In this document: positions 42,140 through 50,037 of the stretch, piece by piece
Numbering within the stretch: position 1 is the first letter of the stretch
How the letters are laid out: the number at the start of each line of letters is the position of its first letter
Origin: Myxococcales bacterium
Lineage (GTDB): Bacteria > Myxococcota_A > UBA9160 > UBA4427
DNA length: 64,000 nucleotides
Reading direction: 5' to 3'
Assembly: GCA_014240165.1 (NCBI GenBank)
Contig: JAAZXM010000005.1
Location: forward strand, 1 to 64,000
Notes under the pieces: generated by a model
Database searches by the model: none
What the model was told of the DNA's origin: nothing
Seen by the model: only the letters and a program-made list of their open reading frames with translations
Position numbers and translations under genes: made by a program

Positions 42140-42744
42140 GCGCTCCCGCCCGGCGAAGCGCCGCGAATGCCCGCGAGAGCGAGGTCCACCATGGGGCCAA
42201 CGACGCGGGAGTTGAGCCGGCCGCCCTTGAAGAAGAGACAGACCGCGATGGGGCCCACCACCAGGTCTCCGGCGAGTTCCAGATCAATGCCCGGCTCGAT
42301 CTCGCCTCTCTCAACCGCGCGCTCGAAGGCGCGGACCAACGGGCTGCGGCGCGCCAGGCTCACGGGTTCGAAGAGCTTGGCGAGTTCGGGGTTATGGGCG
42401 CGCTCGCCCGCCAGGCTGGGCAGCACCGCGGAGAGCGCCGAGGCATTGAAGGCCTGGATATAGCTGCGGAGCATCTTCTTGAGATCCTCTCCGAGATCCC
42501 CGGTGTCGAAGTCCTCCATGCCGGGCAGGCCTCCGAACGCCTCCACGACCAGGGGCAGTTTCGAGGGCCAGCGGCGGTAGATGGTGGCCTTGCCCACCCC
42601 GGCCCGGCTGGCGACGCCTTCGACGGTGAGCGCCGAAAAGCCCACTTCGGCCAGGAGTTCGAGGGTGGCTTCGAGGATCGCCCGGTGGGCCTCCTCGCTG
42701 CGCGGTCGGCCGGTGGGGACGCTGGCGCTCTCTCCTTCGCTCAA
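42136..42744 (-). CDS. TetR-family regulator of the acyl-CoA/steroid genes
   Basis: A 202-residue regulator starting at TTG 42744 with AAGGAACGAGGCT upstream. The N-terminal HTH is plain: RAILEATLELLAEVGFSALTVEGVASRAGVGKATIYRRWPSK, residues about 22-63. The C-terminal ligand domain (SYIQAFNASALSAVLPSLAGERAHNPELAKLFE) is of the AcrR type and unlike KstR2. It is divergent from an acyl-CoA ligase and has a 23-bp palindrome in the gap, so autoregulation is likely. I infer that it represses the genes having the same site and is released by an acyl-CoA or steroid intermediate. Confidence 0.85.
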   Translation of the reverse strand: MSEGESASVPTGRPRSEEAHRAILEATLELLAEVGFSALTVEGVASRAGVGKATIYRRWPSKLPLVVEAFGGLPGMEDFDTGDLGEDLKKMLRSYIQAFNASALSAVLPSLAGERAHNPELAKLFEPVSLARRSPLVRAFERAVERGEIEPGIDLELAGDLVVGPIAVCLFFKGGRLNSRVVGPMVDLALAGIRGASPGGSA

Positions 42745-42787
42745 AGCCTCGTTCCTTCTCGGGAAAATTGCCCTTCCCCCGTGGACA

Positions 42788-42810
42788 TTACGATACTATA
42801 CGTATCGTTA
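42788..42810. promoter_or_regulatory. TetR-type operator between tetR and the acyl-CoA ligase
   Basis: TTACGATAC (42788-42796), TATAC, GTATCGTTA (42802-42810), an almost perfect inverted repeat with 5-bp spacing. On the minus strand TATAGT (42800-42795) inside the site is a good -10 for tetR. On the plus strand TGGACA (42782-42787) touches its left edge. This is the best copy of the motif in the window and lies where an autoregulatory operator is expected. Confidence 0.72.
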
Positions 42811-42850
42811 TTATTCACCCCGCGCCCCGGGGCGCCCTGGAATCGCTGCT

Positions 42851-44479
42851 TTGGCCCAAACCCTCGCCCAGCGCATTAGCGACCTCGCCGAGAACCGGCC
42901 CGCTGGGGTTGCCTATTGGGGGGCTGGGCAGGAACTCACCTGGGCCGGCTACCAAGCCGCTTCAGACCGAGTCGCGGGGCTACTCACAAGCGCTCTCGCC
43001 CTGCCCGCCGGCGCGCGAGTCGCGGTGCTCCTGCCCGACGGACCGGGGGTGCACATCGCCTTGGTGGGCTGCGAAAAGGCCGGCGTTGTAGCGATGGGCA
43101 TCGGTCCCAGGGCCGGGCGACGGGAGATCGAGCACTTGCTCGGGCTGACCGGCGCCCGGGCGCTGATCAGCCGGCCGGTCCACGACGGCCTGGACATGGC
43201 GGAACTCGTTTCGTCCCTGGCCAAGCGGGGACTCCCCCTGCGCCACCACGTGGCCGTGGAGGGCGAGTGCCTGGCCGAGGAACCCATCCGAATCGACGGG
43301 ACCCCCGCCGCAGCTTCGGTGCCCGGCACTTCGACATGGCCCGCAAGGCCGGCGGATGAACTCTTCCTGCTCAACTCGACCTCGGGCACCACGGGTATGC
43401 CCAAATGCGTCACCCACGACCAGGCGCGCTGGCAGGCCTTCCACGCCCTGGCTTGCGAATCCGGCCGCCTGACGGGCGATGACATCTTCATGAGCGTCGT
43501 GCCCGCGCCCTTCGGCTTCGGAATCTGGACCAGCCACGTGACCCCCACCCTGCTGGGCGCCCCCTGCGCGGTGATGCCCCGCTTCGAGGCCCGGGAGGCT
43601 CTGGAACTCATCGACCGCCACCGGATCAGCGTGCTCGCCGCCGTGAGCACGCAATTCATCATGATGCTTGAAGCCTTCGAGGAAAAGAATCACTCGCTGG
43701 AATCGCTCCGGGTTCTCTTTACGGGAGGCGAGGCCGTGCCCTACGAACGCGCCGCCGCTTTCGAGGAAAGAACTGGCGCCGCGGTGCTGCAATTCTACGG
43801 CTCGAACGAAACCGGGGCGGTGAGCGGAACCACCCTGGATGACAGCCGGGAAAAGCGATTGCGCACCTCGGGGAGGCCCATCGGGGTGATGCAAGTTCGG
43901 CTCTTCGACGAAAGCGGGAAGGATGTCACGGATCAGGGGCACGGCCGGCCGGGCTGCAAGGGCCCTACTCTTTCCCAAGGCTACTACGGTGACGACGCCT
44001 CGGTGGCGGACGCCAATGCCGAATTGATCCGCCCCGACGGCTGGATGATGTTGGGAGACCAGGTGGAAATCGATGCCGACGGCTACCTCGTCGTGGGGGG
44101 TCGGCTCGACGATTTCATCATCCGCGGGGGCAAAAATATCAGTGGTCCCGCCGTGGAGGCCCAGGTGGCCGAGCATCCCTCGGTGGCCCTGGCGGCTGCG
44201 GTGGCCATGCCGGATCCAGTCTTTGGCGAACGTGTCTGCGTCTATGTCGAGTTGAAGGCGGGTGCGGACGAACTGACCCTCGAGGCGCTCGTCGCCGATC
44301 TGAGGGCGCGGGACGTATCGAAGGAAACCCTGCCCGAGCGCCTGGTCGTCGTCGACGCCCTGCCCCGAGGCTCCGGGGGCAAGGTGGCCAAGCAGGCCCT
44401 GCGCGACGACATCCGACAGCGCATGGAAGAAGAGGCGAATCCGGAACACCCGGACAGCGCCCGCGACCGAACCGAATAG
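42851..44479 (+). CDS. Class I adenylate-forming acyl-CoA ligase
   Basis: No ATG fits; TTG 42851 gives 542 residues, beginning MAQTLAQRISDLAENRPAG. Adenylation motifs are LNSTSGTTGMPKCVTH near residue 178, FYGSNETGAVSGTTL near 316, GWMMLGDQVEID, GGRLDDFIIRGGKNISGPAVEAQ and the catalytic Lys in GSGGKVAKQ near 514. The threonine/glycine-rich loop and the YGSNETG form suggest a benzoate- or bile-acid-like ligase more than a long-chain one, but this is a guess. It is divergent from tetR, and both share the operator. Confidence 0.85.
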   Translation: MAQTLAQRISDLAENRPAGVAYWGAGQELTWAGYQAASDRVAGLLTSALALPAGARVAVLLPDGPGVHIALVGCEKAGVVAMGIGPRAGRREIEHLLGLTGARALISRPVHDGLDMAELVSSLAKRGLPLRHHVAVEGECLAEEPIRIDGTPAAASVPGTSTWPARPADELFLLNSTSGTTGMPKCVTHDQARWQAFHALACESGRLTGDDIFMSVVPAPFGFGIWTSHVTPTLLGAPCAVMPRFEAREALELIDRHRISVLAAVSTQFIMMLEAFEEKNHSLESLRVLFTGGEAVPYERAAAFEERTGAAVLQFYGSNETGAVSGTTLDDSREKRLRTSGRPIGVMQVRLFDESGKDVTDQGHGRPGCKGPTLSQGYYGDDASVADANAELIRPDGWMMLGDQVEIDADGYLVVGGRLDDFIIRGGKNISGPAVEAQVAEHPSVALAAAVAMPDPVFGERVCVYVELKAGADELTLEALVADLRARDVSKETLPERLVVVDALPRGSGGKVAKQALRDDIRQRMEEEANPEHPDSARDRTE

Positions 44480-44485
44480 ACACGT

Positions 44486-44501
44486 CCGATCACGGGATCG
44501 G
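44486..44501. terminator. Bidirectional hairpin between converging genes
   Basis: CCGATC (44486-44491) pairs with GATCGG (44496-44501) around a 4-nt loop in the 24-bp space between the ligase and the TerB-like gene. The stem is short and without T-runs, so termination is only possible. Confidence 0.35.
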
Positions 44502-44503
44502 GC

Positions 44504-45067
44504 TCAGGCGTCGAAGCAGGCCTCAAGATCAGCGAGCACAGCAGCCTCGCTGTCGGAGACCTTATTGCCCAGGCCGAGGAAACCCCCTGCGGACTCGGCA
44601 ACGCCCCGGGCACCGCCCACGATCTTCTGACGAAGCGCGGCCAGGGAATCCGCGTCGAGCCCCTCACGCAGAGCCCCGACATAGGCCTTCCAAGCGTCGA
44701 GCAAGCCGGCACCCGGCGCTGCGCTGAGCCACTCGGCGAGCAACGCCCGGTGGTCCGCACTGAGGTTCGCACTCTCAGCCGCGCGCTCGATGGCGTCGCG
44801 CTCACCCGGATCGAGTTTGCCATCGGCCCAGGCCACGGCAACCAACGGCACCAGGGAAAGGGCTGCCAACGTTTCCGCCGTGATACCGGCTTCGACCAGG
44901 GCGTCGAGAACCGAGCCCTCAGGGATTCCGGAGGCCTCGGCGAGCGCGTCGCGGCTCGCAGCCGCAGCGCGTTTGCCTTGAAGGGCTTCCAGCGCCTTCG
45001 CGTTTTCGCGCTTGAAGAACTCGTTCTCCAAGGCGTCTCCTCGATCTTTCAGCGCGTCTGCGCTCAT
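44504..45067 (-). CDS. TerB-like helical protein
   Basis: The ATG at 45067 gives 187 residues; the frame stays open upstream but is low in coding character. Residues 1-70 are helical and charged (KDRGDALENEFFKRENAKALEAL). Residues 80-160 have the TerB-like form, with VAVAWADGKLDPGERDAIERAAESANLS, a short acidic loop that could bind a cation, then HRALLAEWLSAAPG. The C-terminal KVSDSEAAVLADLEACFDA is also conserved in such proteins. The role is unknown; TerB-like domains occur in stress and membrane-associated complexes. Confidence 0.7.
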   Translation of the reverse strand: MSADALKDRGDALENEFFKRENAKALEALQGKRAAAASRDALAEASGIPEGSVLDALVEAGITAETLAALSLVPLVAVAWADGKLDPGERDAIERAAESANLSADHRALLAEWLSAAPGAGLLDAWKAYVGALREGLDADSLAALRQKIVGGARGVAESAGGFLGLGNKVSDSEAAVLADLEACFDA

Positions 45068-45720
45068 GGGCGAACTCCGAAAATGCGGCGGCCTGGCGGG
45101 CACGCGGGTTTGAAATGCCTTCGTCCCGAGCGGACGGGTATTTGGCGAGCGGCGAATTCTAACGGCGCCTCCCGACCGCATCAACGGCGTTCCAGGGCGC
45201 CCTGGGCGAAGGCGGGTCGGGCATGAAAATCGAAGAGGGGAAAAAGGCCCAACGGAGAAATTGGGAGAAAAATTGTCCTCTTGGGGCGTTTTTTTTCTCT
45301 CTATCACGGCGCGTATGAGGCCAAGACCCCGAATTCCTTAAGCCTTTGGATTAGTGGGCTTTTGGCCTCATAATTGCATGTGGGTTGCATATGTTCTGCA
45401 CAACTGAACGGTCGCCCGGTAGACACCCTGGGCGGCTAAGGAAGGCCTCGCATGACTCCTGAGCCACGCCTCGCCCCCACCGGACCCGTCCACAGACGAC
45501 CGGTTCAAGCGGGGCCGGCTCCCGGAGAAGCCTTTCCTTTCTCATCTCCTCGCGGCGAGAGCAGGGGCTACTGCTCGCCGCCCCCGGTGGATCCACGCTG
45601 ACGCCGCGCTGCCCATTCGGCCTCCGGAAAAAAAATAGGACTGCAACGAATCTGAACCGCATAACGACGCTGAGTCGACTTCCAGATCGAGAGGTCTGAC
45701 TCTTCGTGAAAGGAAACCCC
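45068..45720. other. Long AT-richer intergenic region
   Basis: This 650-bp gap separates the leftward TerB-like gene from the rightward secreted protein gene. It is less GC-rich than the rest of the window around 45230-45410, with a T8 run at 45290 and an A8 run near 45629. It contains the inverted repeat listed below and a doubled TTGCAT (45375-45394). Open frames on both strands carry no recognisable product. The right end carries AAAGGAAACCCC, the binding site of the secreted protein. Confidence 0.6.
45314..45372. repeat. Long inverted repeat with nested stem
   Basis: TATGAGGCCAA (45314-45324) and TTGGCCTCATA (45362-45372) are perfect 11-bp inverted copies 37 bp apart. Inside, AAGCC (45340-45344) faces GGCTT (45358-45362). 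It may be an RNA structure, a binding site for a looping protein or a remnant of a small mobile element; no transposase or target duplication is seen. Confidence 0.55.
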
Positions 45721-47934
45721 ATGGACTTTTCTCTTCGCACACTGGCGACTCTCTGTAGCACGATGATGATGCTCATCGCATCGCCTGCATGGTCGGGCCC
45801 CGACTACGCGAGCAGCTCGGATCTCATCGAACCGAACGGATTCCCGGGCGTCTGCAGCCAACCCTGCTACGTCGCGGGCGTCGAAACAGAAGTATGGCTC
45901 CCCAGCAACCCCGACAACCCGCTCCCCTCCCCGGGTAACAACACCTACATCTACAAGGTCACGCATACCGGCGGGAGCGGCCCCTTCATCCCGGCGCTAC
46001 TCAATTTCGAGCTGGCGGTCGACCTCACCGAGGTCGTGGCTGCGGGACACGTGGCGAGTTCCGGCGGAGTGGCGCCCAGTTCGGTGGATACGCTGAACGG
46101 TGTGGTCACGTGGACATTTGATCCCGTCTCCATCGCAAACGGCGAATCTTCGAAACTTCTCTATATCCATTCCCCGCTGCTCCCCGGCGCGATCAACAAC
46201 AACGCCGCATCCGTTGCGGGCCAGGCCGGTCTCGACGCTCCGGGCTCATGCCTGGGCCCCCTCGACCCACCCGGCCCCCAATGCAGCTTGGCAATCGAAA
46301 AGGAAGGCTGCGTCGTGCAGCAAGCCGACGTGCCCGGCGACTCCTGCGAGGGCAAGGTCACAGGGTTCACGTTCCAATACACCGGGCTGGGCTGCGACGC
46401 GAGCAGTCATCTCCAGAACCCCCGCAAGGTGCGCTGCATCGGCGGTGCGAATGGCGAAGATCCGGTGGATATCATCGTGAGCAGCAAGAAGCGCAAGCGC
46501 TGGAGCTGGAGTTCGGGCTGGTGGGGCAAGAAGCGCCACCGCAAAACGATCTTCGCCGCTGAAACCGGCGTTCACGTGGGCGACTCCATCGTGGTCGATG
46601 CCGCCACTGCTGGACGCAAGAAGATCGGCTCGAAGACCTATGTGACCATCTCCAACTCGAGCGGAGGCCACCAGGTCATCGAGCTCGACAAATTCCACAC
46701 CTCGTGTTCACAACCCTTCGGTCCGGGCATGAGCTTCGGCAGCGTTCAGCTCACCTCCGTGACATCCACTCAGGGCGGAACGGTTTCGCTACCCGATCCC
46801 GAGGAGGATGAGTGCTCGACCTCCATCGATCTGGCGCCTCCGCCCCATTGCCAGGGCAAAGTGAAGTCTCTCGAATTGCGTTACACGGGCGGCGACTGCG
46901 CACAGAGCGTGAACACACAGTCGGCCACCAAGACCGGGTGTGTTGACGTCGCGGCTCCGAGTGCGGGGCTGGTCAGAGTGATCCTCAGCGATGGGGCGAA
47001 TCCTCCGCCCTACTCGAACGTGTACCTTGATCAGACGGGCGTTGCCGGCGGAGACATCCTTACAGTCGATGCTTCGGTGATCCCCCATTGCTACAGCAGT
47101 GGCACCATGAAGAGCGTGACGGGCTACTGGATCAAGGATGCGGTCACCGGCGACGTCATCCAGGATGGCTACTTCCACACCTCCTGTTCCCAGCCTCTCA
47201 ACCTGGGTGACCAATTCGGCGCACTCCAGGTCTTTGGCCTGGATTCCACCAATGGCGGCAGCGTGGCCCTGGGTTCCGACGTGGAATACAGCTACGTGGT
47301 CACCAACCCCAACGCCGCAACGGCTGAGGGTGTGAGCGTGGATGACGACATTCTGGGCAATATCGCCAGTGGCGTCACGATCGCTGCAGGAGGAACCGCG
47401 ACCTTCACCACCACCGCGCTGATCGAAGCGGAGACAACCAATGTCGCCACTGTGACTGGCCAAGTGGGCGGTCAGGTCTGCTCACCCGGCAGCGATAGCG
47501 CGACGATCACGCTGACGGAGCCTCCGGAAGAGCCCCAGATCTGCACCAAGAAGATCGCCGCCATGCTGCTTCGCTACACGGGCCCGGATGTCCTGGGCGC
47601 GACGGTCAAGCTCGTGGCGAAGTCGTTCGATGACGACTACGTGATCTACTCGGGCATCGATCTCACCAACGGCACCGTTCTCTCGCTCCCCGAGGAGAAC
47701 GGCTTCACCATCGACGGAACTGTCCACGGCGAGTCGAGTCTGGGATCGAAGACCACCATCTACATCAACGGCGTCGGCCAGAAGATCCATACCAGTTGCT
47801 CGACGCCCTTCGCGACCAATGCGCCGGCGCCTCTGGACAATCCCTTGGGAGCGCCTTCAGCGGAATGGTTCGTGGTGGACTTCACCGAGAAGATGAAGAA
47901 GAAGGATCATCATCACCATCATCACCACCATTAG
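45721..47934 (+). CDS. Secreted three-repeat protein with natural His8 tail
   Basis: The ATG at 45721 after AAAGGAAACCCC gives 737 residues. A signal peptide (TLATLCSTMMMLIASPAWSG) is followed by an early conserved-repeat adhesion-like domain (about 30-190) and three copies of a beta domain starting CEGKVTGFTFQYTG, CQGKVKSLELRYTGG and CTKKIAAMLLRYTG, each ending HTSCSQP or HTSCSTP; this resembles DUF7467. A DUF11-like segment (GSDVEYSYVVTNPNAAT) lies before the last copy. Domain 1 carries a basic SKKRKRWSWSSGWWGKKRHRK loop. The C-terminus is KMKKKD plus eight histidines. It is probably exported and surface-exposed. Function is unknown. Confidence 0.8.
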   Translation: MDFSLRTLATLCSTMMMLIASPAWSGPDYASSSDLIEPNGFPGVCSQPCYVAGVETEVWLPSNPDNPLPSPGNNTYIYKVTHTGGSGPFIPALLNFELAVDLTEVVAAGHVASSGGVAPSSVDTLNGVVTWTFDPVSIANGESSKLLYIHSPLLPGAINNNAASVAGQAGLDAPGSCLGPLDPPGPQCSLAIEKEGCVVQQADVPGDSCEGKVTGFTFQYTGLGCDASSHLQNPRKVRCIGGANGEDPVDIIVSSKKRKRWSWSSGWWGKKRHRKTIFAAETGVHVGDSIVVDAATAGRKKIGSKTYVTISNSSGGHQVIELDKFHTSCSQPFGPGMSFGSVQLTSVTSTQGGTVSLPDPEEDECSTSIDLAPPPHCQGKVKSLELRYTGGDCAQSVNTQSATKTGCVDVAAPSAGLVRVILSDGANPPPYSNVYLDQTGVAGGDILTVDASVIPHCYSSGTMKSVTGYWIKDAVTGDVIQDGYFHTSCSQPLNLGDQFGALQVFGLDSTNGGSVALGSDVEYSYVVTNPNAATAEGVSVDDDILGNIASGVTIAAGGTATFTTTALIEAETTNVATVTGQVGGQVCSPGSDSATITLTEPPEEPQICTKKIAAMLLRYTGPDVLGATVKLVAKSFDDDYVIYSGIDLTNGTVLSLPEENGFTIDGTVHGESSLGSKTTIYINGVGQKIHTSCSTPFATNAPAPLDNPLGAPSAEWFVVDFTEKMKKKDHHHHHHHH

Positions 47935-47949
47935 CGACCGCGGTCGCTG

Positions 47950-47989
47950 AAAAGGGCGGCGGGGTCTTGTCCTTCCTCGCCGTCCTTTT
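47950..47989 (+). terminator. Intrinsic terminator after the secreted protein gene
   Basis: AAAAGGGCGGCG (47950-47961) pairs with CGCCGTCCTTTT (47978-47989) over 12 bp, with one G-T pair and a 16-nt loop. The A-tract, GC-stem and T-tract order makes it a typical, probably bidirectional, intrinsic terminator 15 nt after the stop. Confidence 0.8.
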
Positions 47990-47990
47990 C

Positions 47991-48025
47991 ACCTGGGGTA
48001 CCCGGGCCCAGCCGGGTCCCCAGGT
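47991..48025 (+). terminator. Second, stronger hairpin
   Basis: ACCTGGGG (47991-47998) with ACCCGG (48000-48005) pairs with CCGGGT (48012-48017) and CCCCAGGT (48018-48025): 14 bp with a single bulged T and a 6-nt loop. It follows the T-tract of the first hairpin by one base and lies 40 nt before the PDZ gene, so it may also shape that leader. Confidence 0.6.
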
Positions 48026-48065
48026 CGGCTGGGCCAAGTTGCTCTACCATCCGGCGGAACGAACG

Positions 48066-48653
48066 ATGATCCGGGGGGATGAAGTGTCGCGCGCTTCCCT
48101 GATAGGCCTGATCCTGGCAGCGATTCTCGTTGCCTTTTGCGCTGCCCTCCTCCTCAGAGGTGGGAGCGACGAGCCCGCGGTCGATCATCCGGCTCAGCAG
48201 TCCCCGCCCCAGGCGGAAAGTGCGATCGCTCCCGCTCCGGCTGAAAAACCGGAGACGACGAGTTCTGAGCCAGCCCCCACCCGACGTTTCGATGACGGGC
48301 CACCTGCGCCCCAGGCGGACAATGTGAAGACCGGCGAAGAGGGAGCGCTGAGTCCGACTCGGACCGCGGTCCGGCTCTATGGAAACGCTCGGGTCAAACC
48401 GCTCTACAACCTTCATGATTCGACCCTCAATGGCGTTCAAATCAGCAATGTGGCTCCGGGCAGTTTCTGGGAGGAACTCGGTGTCGAGGACGGGGACATC
48501 ATCCTCGAACTCAACGGCGAACTCATCGACACACCCGCCGCCAGCGTCAAGTTGATGAACCAGATGTCGCGAGGTTATGTGCTCAACCTCCGCCTGCGCA
48601 CGCCTGAGGGCAACGAGCGCTTCATCGATTACCGGACCCCCGAGACTCGTTAG
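48066..48653 (+). CDS. Membrane-anchored PDZ protein (GspC-like layout)
   Basis: The ATG at 48066 gives 195 residues; GTG 48084 with GGGGGGAT upstream is a close alternative. One N-terminal helix (SLIGLILAAILVAFCAALLL) anchors it in the inner membrane. A Pro/Ala/Glu-rich linker covers about 35-95, then a PDZ domain (LYNLHDSTLNGVQISNVAPGSFWEELGVEDGDIILELNGELIDTPAAS) from 110 to the end. The order TM-linker-PDZ matches the C-terminal half of GspC, but no other type II secretion gene is here. A secretion or scaffold role is inferred. Confidence 0.78.
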   Translation: MIRGDEVSRASLIGLILAAILVAFCAALLLRGGSDEPAVDHPAQQSPPQAESAIAPAPAEKPETTSSEPAPTRRFDDGPPAPQADNVKTGEEGALSPTRTAVRLYGNARVKPLYNLHDSTLNGVQISNVAPGSFWEELGVEDGDIILELNGELIDTPAASVKLMNQMSRGYVLNLRLRTPEGNERFIDYRTPETR

Positions 48654-48659
48654 AGCCGC

Positions 48660-48694
48660 CCCGGGAGTGCTTCGCCTTCCCGATGGCTCCCGGG
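48660..48694 (+). terminator. Hairpin after the PDZ gene
   Basis: CCCGGGAG (48660-48667) and CTCCCGGG (48687-48694) form a perfect 8-bp stem with a 19-nt loop directly after the PDZ stop. No T-tract follows, so its effect on termination is uncertain. Confidence 0.45.
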
Positions 48695-48738
48695 CGCGTC
48701 CCCGCTAGGCTCTGGCCCCTGCGGAGGCCACAACGATC

Positions 48739-50037
48739 TTGCAAAGGCTGATTGGCGCGCTGCACCGATTCTTGGATGATATCTGGGGCCGAGCCGCGCT
48801 CGTTGTCCTGGGCTGCCTGCTCGCGCAAATGGGTCTCGCCTACGGATACGTATTCCCAGCCCTGGCGCGAGATATCTTGGGCGAAATGGGTTGGTCACGC
48901 AGCGAGTTTTCCTTCGCACGCCTGCCTCAGTTGGCCGCAATGGCCGCCGCGAGTCCCTTCGTGGGGTTGCTCAGCGTCCGCTACGGAGCGCGCCGGGTGA
49001 TCGTGTGCTCGATCCTCCTGCTGGGCAGCGTCTTCCTGCTCTTCCCTCGAGTCGAGGGCCTCTACGAGTACTACGCCCTGATGATGGTGGCGGGACTCGC
49101 GCTCACCGGCGTGGGAGACATCACGGTCAGCCACGCCGTTTCGCAATGGGTCATTCGCTCCCGGGGCTTCGCTCTGGGCATCGTCTACGCGGGATCGAAC
49201 CTCGGAGGGGTTCTCCTGGTGCCTGCCATCGTCGCGATCTCGGCGGAAAGCGATTGGCGCAATGCGCTCTTCTTCATGGGGTTGGGCGCCTTCGGCCTGC
49301 TCCTCCCCGCCGCGGGGCTGCTGATCCGGGAAAGGACAAAGGCCGAGCGAAGCGTTGCGGCCGCCACGGCTCCGGCTGGAGGGGCGACTTCCAGCCGAAT
49401 CGAGACCGACGCCGACCTGAGTTTGAGGGCCGCGCTCCGAACCCGAAGCTTTTGGATTCTCTTCTTCTCGCTCTTCGCCTTCTTTTTCTATTTCCTTGCT
49501 TTGCTCGAGCACATGGTTCTGCACTTCACCGATCACGGGATGGAGCGAGACGATGCGGTTCGCCTCTACGCCACAGCCATCGGCCTCGGAATATGGAGCA
49601 AACTCCTGTTGGGGCTCGTAGCCGACCGGATTCCCGAAAAGCAGTCGATGCTGATCGATTACGCCGCCCTGGCTCTGAGTTCCCTTGTCCTCCTGGTGGC
49701 TCCGACCTCGGCCCTCGCCTGGCTCTTCGTCATCAGTTTCGGATTTTCCTACGCGGCGCGAGACGTGGTCTATCCCCTCATCGTCTCGGCCTGCTTCGGT
49801 GCCCGCTGGATGGCTCCGATCTATGGCGCATTGATGCCAACGCTGCTTCTGGGCGCGATCGGGCCACTATTCGCCGCAGCGATTCACGACCGTTCCGGAA
49901 GCTACGACCTGGCGTTCCAGATCTTCGCGCTTCTCAACGCCCTGGCCCTGGTCGCGCTCTTCTTCTTGCGCGACGAAAGGCAATTCCGCCCCGGAAAGAT
50001 GCCCTCGGCTACCCGAGACACCGACACTCAGAGATGA
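48739..50037 (+). CDS. MFS transporter
   Basis: Starts at TTG 48739; 432 residues and about twelve predicted helices in two bundles, separated by a hydrophilic loop near residues 205-230 (RTKAERSVAAATAPAGG). The N-half has LVVLGCLLAQMGLAYGYVFPALARDILGEMGWSRSEFSFA and FGIVYAGSN-like VYAGSNLGGVLLVPA; the C-half has SFWILFFSLFAFFFYFLALLEHM. The GWSRSEFSFA motif near the first loop is common to monocarboxylate/OFA-type carriers. The substrate is unknown, perhaps an organic acid. It ends within the converging flavoprotein gene (10-bp overlap). Confidence 0.85.
   Translation: MQRLIGALHRFLDDIWGRAALVVLGCLLAQMGLAYGYVFPALARDILGEMGWSRSEFSFARLPQLAAMAAASPFVGLLSVRYGARRVIVCSILLLGSVFLLFPRVEGLYEYYALMMVAGLALTGVGDITVSHAVSQWVIRSRGFALGIVYAGSNLGGVLLVPAIVAISAESDWRNALFFMGLGAFGLLLPAAGLLIRERTKAERSVAAATAPAGGATSSRIETDADLSLRAALRTRSFWILFFSLFAFFFYFLALLEHMVLHFTDHGMERDDAVRLYATAIGLGIWSKLLLGLVADRIPEKQSMLIDYAALALSSLVLLVAPTSALAWLFVISFGFSYAARDVVYPLIVSACFGARWMAPIYGALMPTLLLGAIGPLFAAAIHDRSGSYDLAFQIFALLNALALVALFFLRDERQFRPGKMPSATRDTDTQR

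Noticed and set aside
47899-47934. His8 tail as cloning vector contamination
   Set aside because: No vector-derived linker, tag or promoter flanks it, and native terminators follow the stop directly; still, confirmation in related genomes would be good.
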